Source of the DNA: Paracoccaceae bacterium
GTDB lineage: Bacteria > Pseudomonadota > Alphaproteobacteria > Rhodobacterales > Rhodobacteraceae
Assembly: GCA_027492585.1 (NCBI GenBank)
Contig: JAPUEK010000011.1
Location: 1 to 64,000 of the forward strand
Length of the DNA stretch: 64,000 nucleotides
Direction: 5' to 3'
Shown here: piece by piece, positions 17,811 to 25,910 of the stretch
Numbering within the stretch: the stretch's first letter is position 1
Layout of the letters: each line of letters starts with the position of its first letter
The notes under the pieces: generated by a model
The model's input: only the letters and a program-made list of their open reading frames with translations
Told to the model about the DNA's origin: nothing
Database searches by the model: none
Made by a program: the position numbers and the translations under genes

Positions 17811-18595
17811 CCCATCTCCGCCATCATCGCCTCGATCACCGCCACGTCGGAGGGATTGTTCAACTCCCAGAACTGCCGCCCCCGCGCCTCCACCCCGACG
17901 CAGAGCACCTGCCGCCCGTTCTCCAGAAACCGCAACTGCTCCAGCCCCTCCAGCGTCTCCAGCGGCCCCACGGGCCAGCCGGGATAGGCGGCAAGCGCGG
18001 CGGGCCGGTAGGCATAGACGCCGACATGGTGGAACACCGGGGTCGGCTCCGCGGGGCCATGGTCCTGCCCGGTGAACGGGATCACCTCCTTGGAGAAGTA
18101 GAGCCCCCGCCCCCCCGCGCCGAAGACCGCCGTGGTTCCGCCGACCCGCCCCGCCCGCCGGTCGGCGCGCAGGCTGGCCAGCATCCGCCCGTCGCAGCGC
18201 AGGACCGGCGTGGCGATATCGGCGCCCGGATCGGCCCGCAGCCCGGCGATCAGCGCCTCCACGAACCACGGCGGGGTCAGCGGCGCGTCGCCCTGAAGGT
18301 TCACCACGATCTCCTGCCCCGGCAGCGCCGCCGCCGCCTCGGCACAACGCTCCGTCCCGTTGCGGCAGGTGGAGGAGGTCATCACCACCTCCGCCCCGAA
18401 CCCCTCGGCATGGTCGCGGATGCGCCCGTCATCCGTCGCCACCACCACCCGGTCCACCCCGCGCACCGCCATCGCCGCCTCCCAGGACCGGCGGATGAGG
18501 CTTTTCTCCCCGTCCGGCCCCTTCAGCACGGCAAGCGGCTTGCCCGGATAGCGGCTGCTGTCGAAGCGCGCGGGAAGGGCGAGGAGAACGCTCAT
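17807..18595 (-). CDS. kdsB: 3-deoxy-manno-octulosonate cytidylyltransferase
   Basis: Activates Kdo as CMP-Kdo for LPS inner core or Kdo-linked capsule. The N-terminus LLALPARFDSSRYPGKPLA is the CMP-Kdo synthetase signature; VVATDD, NGTERCAEA and VNLQGDAPL follow. The length is 262 residues. The ATG at 18595 overlaps the cysQ stop (ATGA) and the kdsB stop overlaps the next gene (GTGA), so three genes are tightly coupled. Together with kdsD at 5911 the window supplies the first and last steps of Kdo activation. Confidence 0.93.
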   Translation of the reverse strand: MSVLLALPARFDSSRYPGKPLAVLKGPDGEKSLIRRSWEAAMAVRGVDRVVVATDDGRIRDHAEGFGAEVVMTSSTCRNGTERCAEAAAALPGQEIVVNLQGDAPLTPPWFVEALIAGLRADPGADIATPVLRCDGRMLASLRADRRAGRVGGTTAVFGAGGRGLYFSKEVIPFTGQDHGPAEPTPVFHHVGVYAYRPAALAAYPGWPVGPLETLEGLEQLRFLENGRQVLCVGVEARGRQFWELNNPSDVAVIEAMMAEMG

Positions 18596-19386
18596 TTCTT
18601 CAACTGCACCCCCGGCGCATAGGCGATGAAGAACGGGTTGTCCGAGCCCGGCTTGCCATAGGCGAGCGGCTGGTGGTCGTCGAAACGCACCACATGCCCC
18701 CCCGCGCCACGCAGAACGGCATCCCCCGCCGCCGTATCCCATTCCATCGTCCGCCCGAGCCGCGGATAAAGATCCGCCTCCCCCGTCGCCACGAGGCAGA
18801 ACTTCAGGCTCGACCCCGCGCTGCGCGAATCCTTCACCGAATATTTGCCGATGTAGTCATCCGTCGCCTGATCCCGGTGCGATTTGGAGGCCACGACCAT
18901 CAGCGCGCCATTGTCGGGGGCGGAAACCCGCAGCGGCTTGACCGGCCCCGGCGCCTCCTTGGCAAGCGCGCCGCTTTCCTCCACCGCCCGTCCGTCGGCC
19001 TCGGTGTAGAACAGCCGGCCCTGTGCGGGGGCATAGACCACGCCGCGCACCGGCACGCCGTTCTCGACATAGGCGATGTTCACGGTGAAATCGCCGCGCC
19101 GCTGGACGAATTCCTTGGTCCCGTCCAAAGGGTCCACGATCAGGAAGGTCTGCGCGCTCAGGGCATGGCTCGCCGCCTGCTCCTCGGTGATCAGCACCAC
19201 ATCGGGAAAGGCCGCCCTGAGCCCCGCCGAGATCAGCGCATCCGCCGCCTCGTCGGCCTCCGTCACCGGGCTCGCATCGGATTTCGTCTTCACCGCGAAA
19301 TCGGGGCCGTCATAGACCTCCATGATTCGGTCCCCGGCCTCCAGAGCCAGCCTGCGGATGACGGGGATCAGTCGTTGGAAGTCCAT
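18592..19386 (-). CDS. cysQ: 3'(2'),5'-bisphosphate nucleotidase
   Basis: Mg-dependent, Li-sensitive phosphatase of the inositol monophosphatase superfamily that degrades PAP, the by-product of PAPS-dependent sulfation and sulfate assimilation. Metal-site motifs are LITEEQAA, VDPLDGTKEF and MEWDTAAGDAVL. It has 264 residues. It is first in the operon cysQ-kdsB-GT2, less than 3 kb from the galU/sulfotransferase operon, which suggests PAP clearance during glycan sulfation. Confidence 0.92.
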   Translation of the reverse strand: MDFQRLIPVIRRLALEAGDRIMEVYDGPDFAVKTKSDASPVTEADEAADALISAGLRAAFPDVVLITEEQAASHALSAQTFLIVDPLDGTKEFVQRRGDFTVNIAYVENGVPVRGVVYAPAQGRLFYTEADGRAVEESGALAKEAPGPVKPLRVSAPDNGALMVVASKSHRDQATDDYIGKYSVKDSRSAGSSLKFCLVATGEADLYPRLGRTMEWDTAAGDAVLRGAGGHVVRFDDHQPLAYGKPGSDNPFFIAYAPGVQLKK

Positions 19387-19530
19387 ATGCGCTCCTGTAC
19401 CGGGCCTCTATTCGGTGTCGTGAAGGCCCTGACGTTGATTGGACCCTGAAATGCCTTTATTATGGCGGAATAAGGGAACAGCAAGATTTCCTGACGTAAT
19501 AGGGCATGGCCCTTGGATGAGGTAGTGCAG

Positions 19531-20352
19531 ATGTTCCGGCCCGACACGCGACGCACCCCGGTCCGCAGCGCCCTGGCGATGATGGAACTGATCTTCCACG
19601 CCTCGGTCCGCCATATCCGCAAATCCCATGGCAATGCGGTGATCGGGCTGCTCACCAGCATCGTGCAGTCGCTGATCGGCATCGGGGTGATGATCCTGAT
19701 GATCAACCTGATCGGCGGGCGCGGCTCGGCGGTGCGCGGCGATTTCATCCTCTACATCATGTCGGGCATCTTCAGCTTCATGACCCATACCAAGGCCATC
19801 GGCGCGGTGGCCGGGGCCGACGGGCCGACCTCGGCGATGATGAAACATTCGCCGATGAACACCATCGTCTCGATCTCCTCCGCAGCCCTTTCGGCACTCT
19901 ACCTTCAGACCCTTTCGGCGGCGGTGATCCTCTTCGGCTACCATGTGCTCTGGACGCCGGTCTATATCGACGAGCCTCTGGGCGTGCTGGCCATGTTCCT
20001 GCTCTCCTGGCTCTCGGGCGTCGCCATCGGCATCATCTTCAAGGCCGTCACCCCCTGGGCGCCGGATTTCTTCAAGATCGCCACGACGACCTATTCACGG
20101 GTCAACATGGTGTTTTCCGGCAAGATGCTGCTGGCCAACAATACCCCGATGCATATCCTCGTGCTGTTCATGTGGAACCCGCTGTTCCACACCATCGACC
20201 AGACGCGCGGCTTCATGTTCCTGAACTACAACCCGCATTACAGCTCGGTCACCTATCCGGTCGTGGTGACGGCGGTGCTGTTCGTCATCGGCCTGATGGG
20301 CGAACGCTTCACCGCCCGCCACGCCTCCGCAAGCTGGGGTGCGGGCCGCTGA
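19531..20352 (+). CDS. ABC-2 type polysaccharide export permease (KpsM-like)
   Basis: Inner-membrane permease with about six hydrophobic segments (for example NAVIGLLTSIVQSLIGIGVM, AMFLLSWLSGVAIGIIF, VVVTAVLFVIGLMGERF), typical of capsule exporters of the Wzm/KpsM class. It has 273 residues from the ATG at 19531, which has GAGG at 19519-19522; TTG 19513 and GTG 19525 are alternatives. It is divergent from cysQ-kdsB. No KpsT/Wzt ATPase gene is adjacent, so its partner must be elsewhere. Confidence 0.82.
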   Translation: MFRPDTRRTPVRSALAMMELIFHASVRHIRKSHGNAVIGLLTSIVQSLIGIGVMILMINLIGGRGSAVRGDFILYIMSGIFSFMTHTKAIGAVAGADGPTSAMMKHSPMNTIVSISSAALSALYLQTLSAAVILFGYHVLWTPVYIDEPLGVLAMFLLSWLSGVAIGIIFKAVTPWAPDFFKIATTTYSRVNMVFSGKMLLANNTPMHILVLFMWNPLFHTIDQTRGFMFLNYNPHYSSVTYPVVVTAVLFVIGLMGERFTARHASASWGAGR

Positions 20353-20388
20353 AGAACGGCGCCGTCCTTTCATCTTTGCCCGAGTACC

Positions 20389-20460
20389 CCCGCCGGAGGC
20401 CCGCCTGCCACCCCGGCCCGGCGTATTTCATACTGGCATAAATATCCCCGCCGGAGGCTC
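20389..20460. repeat. GGATATTT-type intergenic element with flanking CCGCCGGAGGC copies
   Basis: CCGCCGGAGGC occurs at about 20389-20399 and again at about 20450-20460, flanking a GC-rich segment and ATAAATATCC. It shares the A(A/T)ATATCC core with elements at 10081, 25679, 33580, 37853 and 48230. It lies between convergent genes. Confidence 0.55.
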
Positions 20461-20482
20461 CCCCGCCCCGGCAACGGCCCGG

Positions 20483-20902
20483 CTACAGAACCAGCACCAT
20501 CTCCCGGTGCGGAATTCCCGCATCGTCGAAAACCGGCCCCTCGGCGACAAAGCCGAGCGCCCCGTAAAAGCCGAGCGCATGGGTCTGCGCGCCGAGCCGC
20601 GCCTCTTCCACCCCCGGCTCGGCCCGCAGCCGCGCCACCGCCGCCCGCATCAGCGCCGCACCAAGGCCGGTCCCCCGCGCCTCGCGCAGCACACAGACCC
20701 GGCCGATCTTGCCGGTCCGCCCCTTGATCAGGAGACGGGCCGAACCCACCGGCCGCCCCTCCTCCCGCGCCAGCAGGTGCAGCGCCACATCGTCGAGATC
20801 ATCGACCTCATCGGCCTCGCTGACCCCCTGCTCCTCGATGAACACCACCCGCCGCAGGGCGCGGCAGGCCGCGATGTCGCGGGTCTCGGCAATCTCTATC
20901 AT
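20483..20902 (-). CDS. GNAT-family N-acetyltransferase
   Basis: Small acetyl-CoA-dependent acyltransferase of 139 residues. [18 protein letters not shown] is typical of ElaA/Acg-like GNATs; the acetyl-CoA loop is [20 protein letters not shown] and a C-terminal [10 protein letters not shown] motif follows. Substrate unknown. The ATG overlaps the dapE stop (ATGA), so it is co-translated with dapE. Confidence 0.87.
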   Translation of the reverse strand: MIEIAETRDIAACRALRRVVFIEEQGVSEADEVDDLDDVALHLLAREEGRPVGSARLLIKGRTGKIGRVCVLREARGTGLGAALMRAAVARLRAEPGVEEARLGAQTHALGFYGALGFVAEGPVFDDAGIPHREMVLVL

Positions 20903-22062
20903 GCGAAATACTCCCGCAGGATGCGCCCGTAGATCGCCTTCAGCTGCCCGATCTGCGCCACCTCCACCCGCTCATCGACCTGATGCATGGTCTTGCCGAC
21001 CAGCCCGAATTCCACCACCGGGCAATGCGCCTTCACAAACCGCGCATCCGAAGTCCCGCCCGAGGTCGAGGGCTGCGGCACCACCCCCGTCTCCGCCTGC
21101 ACCGCTTTGGCCACCAAGGCGGAAAATTCCCCCGGCGGCGTCAGGAAGCTCTCGCCGGAGATCTGGAAGCGGCAGGTGATCTGCACCCCCGTCTCCGCCT
21201 CGACCGCCGCCGCATGGCCGCGCAGCCAGTCGCTCAGGCTCGCGCCGCTATGGGCGTCGTTGAAGCGGATGTTGACCGTGGCCGACCCCTTCGCCGGGAT
21301 CACATTGGTCGCCGGATTGCCGCAGTCGATGGTGGTGATGGCGAGGGTGGAGGCATCGAAATGCGCCGTCCCTTCATCCAGCGGCGCCTCCTCCAGCCGG
21401 GCTAGCAGCCGGACGAGCGCGCTCATCGGGTTCTTCGCCCGATGCGGATAGGCGGAATGGCCCTGCACCCCCAAAGCGGTGAACCAGCAGGTCATCGAAC
21501 CGCGCCGCCCGATCTTCATCATCTCGCCCATGACCTCCGGGCAGGTCGGCTCGCCGACGAGGCAATGGGTCATGCGCTCGCCCTCCGCCGCCATCCAGTC
21601 GAGAAGCGCCACCGTGCCATCGACGGCATCGGCCTCCTCGTCCCCGGTGATGGCGAGGATCACCGCCCCGTCCGGCGGGGTGTCGCGCACGAAATCCACC
21701 GCCGCCGCCGCAAAGGCCGCGACGCCCGATTTCATGTCGGTCGCGCCGCGCCCGTACATCCAGCCCTCCACCACCTCCGCGCCGAACGGGTCCCGCGTCC
21801 AGGCCGCGCGGTCGCCCACCGGCACCACATCGGTATGGCCGTTGAAGCCGAAGCTCCTGTTGGCCCCCTTCGCCCCCCAACGGGCGTAAAGATTGGCGAT
21901 CCCGCCGCGATCGACCCGCGTGCAGGCGAAACCCGCGCCGCTCAGCAGCCGCTCCAGCAGCACCAGAGCCCCCCCCTCCGCCGGGGTGACAGAGGGGCAG
22001 CGGATCAGGTCGGCGGTCAGGGCCACCGGATCAACAGGGGCGAAGGTGTTTTCGGCGGTCAT
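20899..22062 (-). CDS. dapE: Succinyl-diaminopimelate desuccinylase
   Basis: M20-family dinuclear zinc hydrolase that releases succinate from N-succinyl-LL-DAP in lysine and peptidoglycan precursor synthesis. Metal and catalytic motifs are [24 protein letters not shown] and ITGDEEADA, with a late [11 protein letters not shown]. The 387-residue form starts at ATG 22062; the longer open frame would add a Cys-rich stretch with no family match. It pairs functionally with dapD at 23925-24758, with an opposite-strand gene between. Confidence 0.94.
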   Translation of the reverse strand: MTAENTFAPVDPVALTADLIRCPSVTPAEGGALVLLERLLSGAGFACTRVDRGGIANLYARWGAKGANRSFGFNGHTDVVPVGDRAAWTRDPFGAEVVEGWMYGRGATDMKSGVAAFAAAAVDFVRDTPPDGAVILAITGDEEADAVDGTVALLDWMAAEGERMTHCLVGEPTCPEVMGEMMKIGRRGSMTCWFTALGVQGHSAYPHRAKNPMSALVRLLARLEEAPLDEGTAHFDASTLAITTIDCGNPATNVIPAKGSATVNIRFNDAHSGASLSDWLRGHAAAVEAETGVQITCRFQISGESFLTPPGEFSALVAKAVQAETGVVPQPSTSGGTSDARFVKAHCPVVEFGLVGKTMHQVDERVEVAQIGQLKAIYGRILREYFA

Positions 22063-22272
22063 ATCTGGCTCCGTTTCACGTCTGCAAAGGGTTAGCGCGC
22101 CCGCCAGGAGGCTGCAACCGCCGGCGATCTGTGGCCCTCCCGCCACCGCAAGGGCCGAAGGGCAGGGCAAACACCGGGAAAGACAAGACAAACCCGCTGC
22201 CGGTGCCTATGGTCTTGCCAAAGACGACACAACCGCTGGTGGGGTCCAGCCCACCCGGTTCAAGGACTAGTC

Positions 22273-22344
22273 ATGGCAGAGCAGGCCGCCCGTTCCGTCC
22301 CGCCCCTCACCGCTCCGCCTCTGCCGGAGAGGGGGCATCGGTGA
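22273..22344 (+). CDS. Candidate 23-residue leader ORF coupled to the Hint-domain gene
   Basis: ATG at 22273 has AAGGA at 22262-22266 as a ribosome site. The peptide begins MAEQAARSVPPL and stops at TGA 22342-22344, which overlaps the GTG of the next gene as GTGA. The geometry suggests translational coupling. An alternative is a sequencing frameshift that splits the true N-terminus of the Hint protein. No homology can be recognised in so short a peptide. Confidence 0.45.
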   Translation: MAEQAARSVPPLTAPPLPERGHR

Positions 22345-23336
22345 TCGACGACTGGCTCGCCCTTTCGGACCGCAGCGATGCGGCCGCGCTGCCCGACCTG
22401 CTCGAAGCCGGTCTCTTCGTCGTGGAAATCGCCCTGCCGCTCGACGGGATGGCCGTGCTTCTCGACCATCAGGACAGCACCCCCTGGCCCCGCACCCTCG
22501 CCCTGTTCCACGAGCCGGACACCGGCTTCGTCCTCCTGCACCGCCAGGGTCGTTCCGTACAGCGCCATGTCCTGCCGGGTCGCCTGCCGCAGGTGCTCGG
22601 CACCGGGCGGCTCTGCTTCCGCTTCGACGCTCCGGCCAGGGCCTGGGAGATGCGCTTCGAACTGCTGGGAGCCGAGGGGGAGGGCGCGCTCATCGCCAGC
22701 GGCGAGAACCCGCTGCCGCTGCGCCCCGCCGATATCCGCGCCCTCTCCGAGGCGCCGCATCGCCTGCGCCAGCATCCCGCGGTGCTGTGGTTCGGCCTGA
22801 CCCGCAGCGCGCGCCTGCCCGCCCGCGCCCCCTGGATCGGCCAGCGGACCCCGGTGGAAACCGCGCGCGGCCCGGTCGCGGCAGGCCATCTCGCCCCCGG
22901 CGATCTGGTCTGGACCGCCGATGACGGCTACCAGCCCCTGCGCGCCCTCCAGCGGTTCGAGCTGCCCGCCTGCGGCTCCTTCGCGCCGGTTCTCCTGCGC
23001 TCGCCCTTCTTCGGAACCGGGCAGGATCTGCTGATGTCCTCCGACCAGCATCTCGCGCTCTCGGGGGCGGAGGTCGAATATCTCTTCGGCGAGGATGAGG
23101 TGCTGATCCCGGCCGGGGTGCTGGTGGATGGCCGCACCGCCCTGTCGGAACAGCGCCGGGCGGTGACCGGCTCGGTGGCGCTGCTTTTCGACCAGCCCGC
23201 CCTGATCGCCGCAGACGGCTGCATCCTGCTGGCAAGCGCCCCGCAGGACCCCGCCCCGCGCCGCAAGCTCGAACCCTATGAAGTGCTGACCCTCATGTCG
23301 CTCATGGGCCGCTCCGGCCACCGCCGCGTCGCCTGA
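22341..23336 (+). CDS. Hint (Hedgehog/intein-like) domain protein
   Basis: The 331-residue protein has an N-terminal unknown region and a C-terminal Hint module: TPVETARGPVAAGHLAPGDL (block A-like, though without the usual nucleophilic Cys/Ser at its start), LLMSSDQHLALSGAEVEYLF (block B-like, with His) and VLIPAGVLVD. Such stand-alone Hint proteins are common in Rhodobacteraceae and of unclear role. The start is GTG 22341 after GGAGAGGGGG; no in-frame ATG precedes it in real coding sequence. It lies on the opposite strand from dapE and dapD. Confidence 0.75.
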   Translation: MIDDWLALSDRSDAAALPDLLEAGLFVVEIALPLDGMAVLLDHQDSTPWPRTLALFHEPDTGFVLLHRQGRSVQRHVLPGRLPQVLGTGRLCFRFDAPARAWEMRFELLGAEGEGALIASGENPLPLRPADIRALSEAPHRLRQHPAVLWFGLTRSARLPARAPWIGQRTPVETARGPVAAGHLAPGDLVWTADDGYQPLRALQRFELPACGSFAPVLLRSPFFGTGQDLLMSSDQHLALSGAEVEYLFGEDEVLIPAGVLVDGRTALSEQRRAVTGSVALLFDQPALIAADGCILLASAPQDPAPRRKLEPYEVLTLMSLMGRSGHRRVA

Positions 23337-23394
23337 GGCCCGATCGACCTTCGGACCGGACGGGGCGAGCCCCAAGCACCCCCCATTTTCTGCC

Positions 23395-23490
23395 GGAAAT
23401 TATCCTGCGGGTTTGCCATCGGTTCCGCCTGCGGTCCGAGGGACCGGCGGCAGGACGGAGGGGCGCAAAACCCTTCCGCGCCCGCAACGG
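23395..23490. repeat. Degraded ATCCTGCGG/GGAGGGG...CCCTTCC element
   Basis: Contains ATTATCCTGCGG at about 23400-23411, then a displaced GGAGGGGCGCAAAACCCTTCC hairpin at about 23457-23477. It shares both blocks, in the same order, with the element at 33580-33643, but is interrupted by ~45 bp. No gene is seen between 23337 and 23525. Confidence 0.5.
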
Positions 23491-23525
23491 GGCGCAAGCT
23501 CCGCCGAATACCGCCCGCCCGAAGC

Positions 23526-23870
23526 TCAGTCGAAGAACGGCGTCATCTGCGCCACGATCACCGAGTTTTCGGCAAGCGCGCGGTCCATCAGCCCGCGCTC
23601 CTCGGCGTCGATCTCATCCCCGGCCTTCAGCCGCTCGTCGAGCGTGCCATAGCCGCTGACATCCAGCGGCGCCAGATCGGCCTCCTTCAGGATCGCCACC
23701 GTCTCGCGCACCGCCTCCGCCTCGTCGACGCCGCTGGCATAGATCATCAGCGCCGCGCCGGTGGCCTTGTCCGGCAGCCCGTCGCCCGCCTTGCGCCCGA
23801 CCTCCACGACCAGCGTATAGACCTGCTGCGGCCGCTTCATCTTCGCCGGTTTCTCGTCGCCCTGATCCAT
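23526..23870 (-). CDS. Conserved hypothetical protein
   Basis: No named family recognised. The 114-residue soluble protein has VYTLVVEVGRKAGDGLPDKA, then an alternating alpha/beta region (ALMIYASGVDEAEAVRETV) and an acidic middle. There is no signal peptide. Start ATG 23870 has GGAGG five bases upstream (minus strand), better than the ATG at 23882. It lies 54 bp after dapD on the same strand, so it is probably in the dapD transcript. Confidence 0.7.
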   Translation of the reverse strand: MDQGDEKPAKMKRPQQVYTLVVEVGRKAGDGLPDKATGAALMIYASGVDEAEAVRETVAILKEADLAPLDVSGYGTLDERLKAGDEIDAEERGLMDRALAENSVIVAQMTPFFD

Positions 23871-23924
23871 GACCGCCTCCATTCCCGCCGCGGGATGGGC
23901 AATATTGCCCACCCCCCGCACCGT

Positions 23925-24758
23925 TCAGTCCCGCAGCAAATCGTTGATCGAGGTCTTGGAGCGCGTCTGCGCGTCGACCTTCTTCACGATCACCGCGCAG
24001 TAAAGGTTGACCCCGCCCTTCGACGGCATCGAGCCCGCGACGACCACAGATCCCGCCGGCACCTCGCCATACATGACTTCGCCGGTTTCCCGGTCCACGA
24101 TCTTCGTCGATTTGCCGATGAAGACCCCCATGCCCAGCACGGAACCCTCGCGGATGATGCAGCCCTCGACTACCTCCGACCGCGCCCCGATGAAGCAATT
24201 GTCCTCAATGATCGTCGGCCCGGCCTGCATCGGCTCCAGCACCCCGCCGATCCCGACCCCACCCGAAAGGTGGACATGCTTGCCGATCTGCGCGCAGGAG
24301 CCGACCGTGGCCCAGCCATCGACCATCGAGCCCTCATCAACATAGGCGCCGATGTTGACGAAAGACGGCATCAGCACCACGCCCTTGCCGATGAAGGCCG
24401 AGCGGCGGACGATGGAGCCCGGCACCGCCCGGAACCCGGCGGCGCGCCAGTCGGCCTCGCTCCAGCCCTGGAACTTGGAAGCCACCTTGTCCCACCACAT
24501 CGAGCCGCCGTTGCCGCCCGAAATCTCCGCCATGTCGCTGAGCCGGAAGGACAGCAGCACCGCCTTCTTCGCCCATTGGTTCACATGCCAGTCCGAACCG
24601 CGCTTTTCGGCCACCCGCAGCGTGCCGCTGTCAAGGGCGGTCAGCGTCGCCTCGATGGCCTCGCGCGCCTCGCCCTTCGTCGCCGGGCTGATCCCGTCGC
24701 GGCCCTCCCAGGCGGCTTCGATGGCGGTTTCCAAAGCGGCATTGGTGGCGTCAGACAT
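23925..24758 (-). CDS. dapD: Tetrahydrodipicolinate N-succinyltransferase
   Basis: Adds succinyl from succinyl-CoA to tetrahydrodipicolinate, the branch-defining step of the succinylase DAP pathway completed by DapE. The left-handed beta-helix hexapeptide region is clear ([40 protein letters not shown]), and [20 protein letters not shown] is diagnostic. It has 277 residues from ATG 24758 with AGGGGA upstream. The C-terminus ends in a short basic tail. Confidence 0.95.
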   Translation of the reverse strand: MSDATNAALETAIEAAWEGRDGISPATKGEAREAIEATLTALDSGTLRVAEKRGSDWHVNQWAKKAVLLSFRLSDMAEISGGNGGSMWWDKVASKFQGWSEADWRAAGFRAVPGSIVRRSAFIGKGVVLMPSFVNIGAYVDEGSMVDGWATVGSCAQIGKHVHLSGGVGIGGVLEPMQAGPTIIEDNCFIGARSEVVEGCIIREGSVLGMGVFIGKSTKIVDRETGEVMYGEVPAGSVVVAGSMPSKGGVNLYCAVIVKKVDAQTRSKTSINDLLRD

Positions 24759-24840
24759 CGGGCATCCCCTTTTTCGGTTGGTCACGGCAGGCCCGAGCCT
24801 ATAGAGCTAAGGTCCGAGCCATGCAATCGCGCAGGACAGA

Positions 24841-25659
24841 ATGAAAGACGAAGCCCGCCCGCACCCGTTCCGCGATTCCGTCCAGGATGTCGCGGCGACC
24901 AACCGGATTCCGGATACGCCCCAGACCCGCGCGCCCGCCTACCGGCTGGCCTTCGCCGATCAGGATTTCCTGACGCGCGAGGACCTGCGCCCGGTGCGGC
25001 TGCAACTGGAGCTGCTCAAGCCGCAACTCCTGCTCGACGAACAGGGCATCCGCTCCACCGTGGTTCTCTTCGGCGGCGCCCGCATCCCCGAACCCGCGCA
25101 GCGCGACAGCGCCCGCACCCCGCTTCTGGGCGAGCTGACCCGCTATTACGACGAGGCCCGCCGCTTCGCCCATGCGATGACGCTGCGGAGCCTTGCGACC
25201 GGCGGCAAGGAGAATGTCATCGTCACCGGCGGCGGACCGGGCGTGATGGAGGCCGGCAACCGCGGCGCAGACGAGGCAGGCGGCTGTTCCATCGGGCTCA
25301 ACATCGTGCTGCCGCATGAGCAGGCGCCGAACCGCTATGTGACGCCGGACCTCTCCTTCAACTTCCACTACTTCGCCATCCGCAAGATGCACTTCCTGAT
25401 GCGCGCCGCGGCGATCTGCGTCTTCCCCGGCGGCTTCGGCACGCTGGACGAGATGTTCGAAAGCCTGACCCTGATCCAGACCGGGCGGATGAAGCGCGTT
25501 CCCTTCCTGCTCTTCGGCCGCGACTGGTGGGAGAGGGTGATCGACTGGGAGCTTCTGGCCGAGGCGGGGGTGATCTCGCCGGAGGATCTCTTGCTCTTCA
25601 AGCTCGTCGAAACCTCCGAAGAGGCGCTCGCCGCCATTGACGCCTGGCCGCCCGCCTGA
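24841..25659 (+). CDS. LOG-family protein (putative cytokinin riboside 5'-monophosphate phosphoribohydrolase-like)
   Basis: Rossmann-like nucleotide hydrolase of the TIGR00730/LOG superfamily. Motifs are VIVTGGGPGVMEAGNRGADE and PGGFGTLDEMFE, the PGGxGTxxE signature. It has 272 residues, with an N-terminal extension of ~60 residues compared with short LOG proteins. Bacterial members may be nucleotide-monophosphate nucleosidases; the exact substrate is not evident. Divergent from dapD across ~80 bp. Confidence 0.88.
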   Translation: MKDEARPHPFRDSVQDVAATNRIPDTPQTRAPAYRLAFADQDFLTREDLRPVRLQLELLKPQLLLDEQGIRSTVVLFGGARIPEPAQRDSARTPLLGELTRYYDEARRFAHAMTLRSLATGGKENVIVTGGGPGVMEAGNRGADEAGGCSIGLNIVLPHEQAPNRYVTPDLSFNFHYFAIRKMHFLMRAAAICVFPGGFGTLDEMFESLTLIQTGRMKRVPFLLFGRDWWERVIDWELLAEAGVISPEDLLLFKLVETSEEALAAIDAWPPA

Positions 25660-25678
25660 GGCCGGGGATGCCTCCGGC

Positions 25679-25730
25679 GGGGATATTTGAAAAGAGAAGA
25701 AGGGGCTTTCTTCTCTTCCAAAATATCCCC
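25679..25730. terminator. Long imperfect inverted repeat after the LOG gene
   Basis: Arms 25679-25701 (GGGGATATTTGAAAAGAGAA...) and 25708-25730 pair over 23 positions with about three mismatches, around a 6-base loop. It sits between convergent genes and contains the GGATATTT core in both arms, so it is both a member of the dispersed element family and a likely bidirectional terminator. Confidence 0.7.
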
Positions 25731-25910
25731 CGCGGAGCGTCCCGGAGCCTGCCGTCTTCTCCGCCGGACGGGCGTCCGCTCCATGGCCGCCCGAACGGGT
25801 TAACACCGCCCGCGCCGCAAAACGTAGGGACGATGTAAATACAACCCGCATACGGGCCGAAGACGGAAAGCCGACGCGGAAAATACGGCGGATTTTGTCA
25901 AAGCGGCGAA

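Noticed and set aside
14358-17987. Plus-strand open frame of >1200 codons
   Set aside because: Antisense to GT4, galU and GT2, which have clear motifs; the frame is open only because of high GC.
17811-18347. N-terminal extension of the GT2 gene
   Set aside because: It overlaps kdsB in the same direction in a different frame and is Gly/Arg-rich shadow sequence; the GTG at 17810 gives a normal GT2 start.
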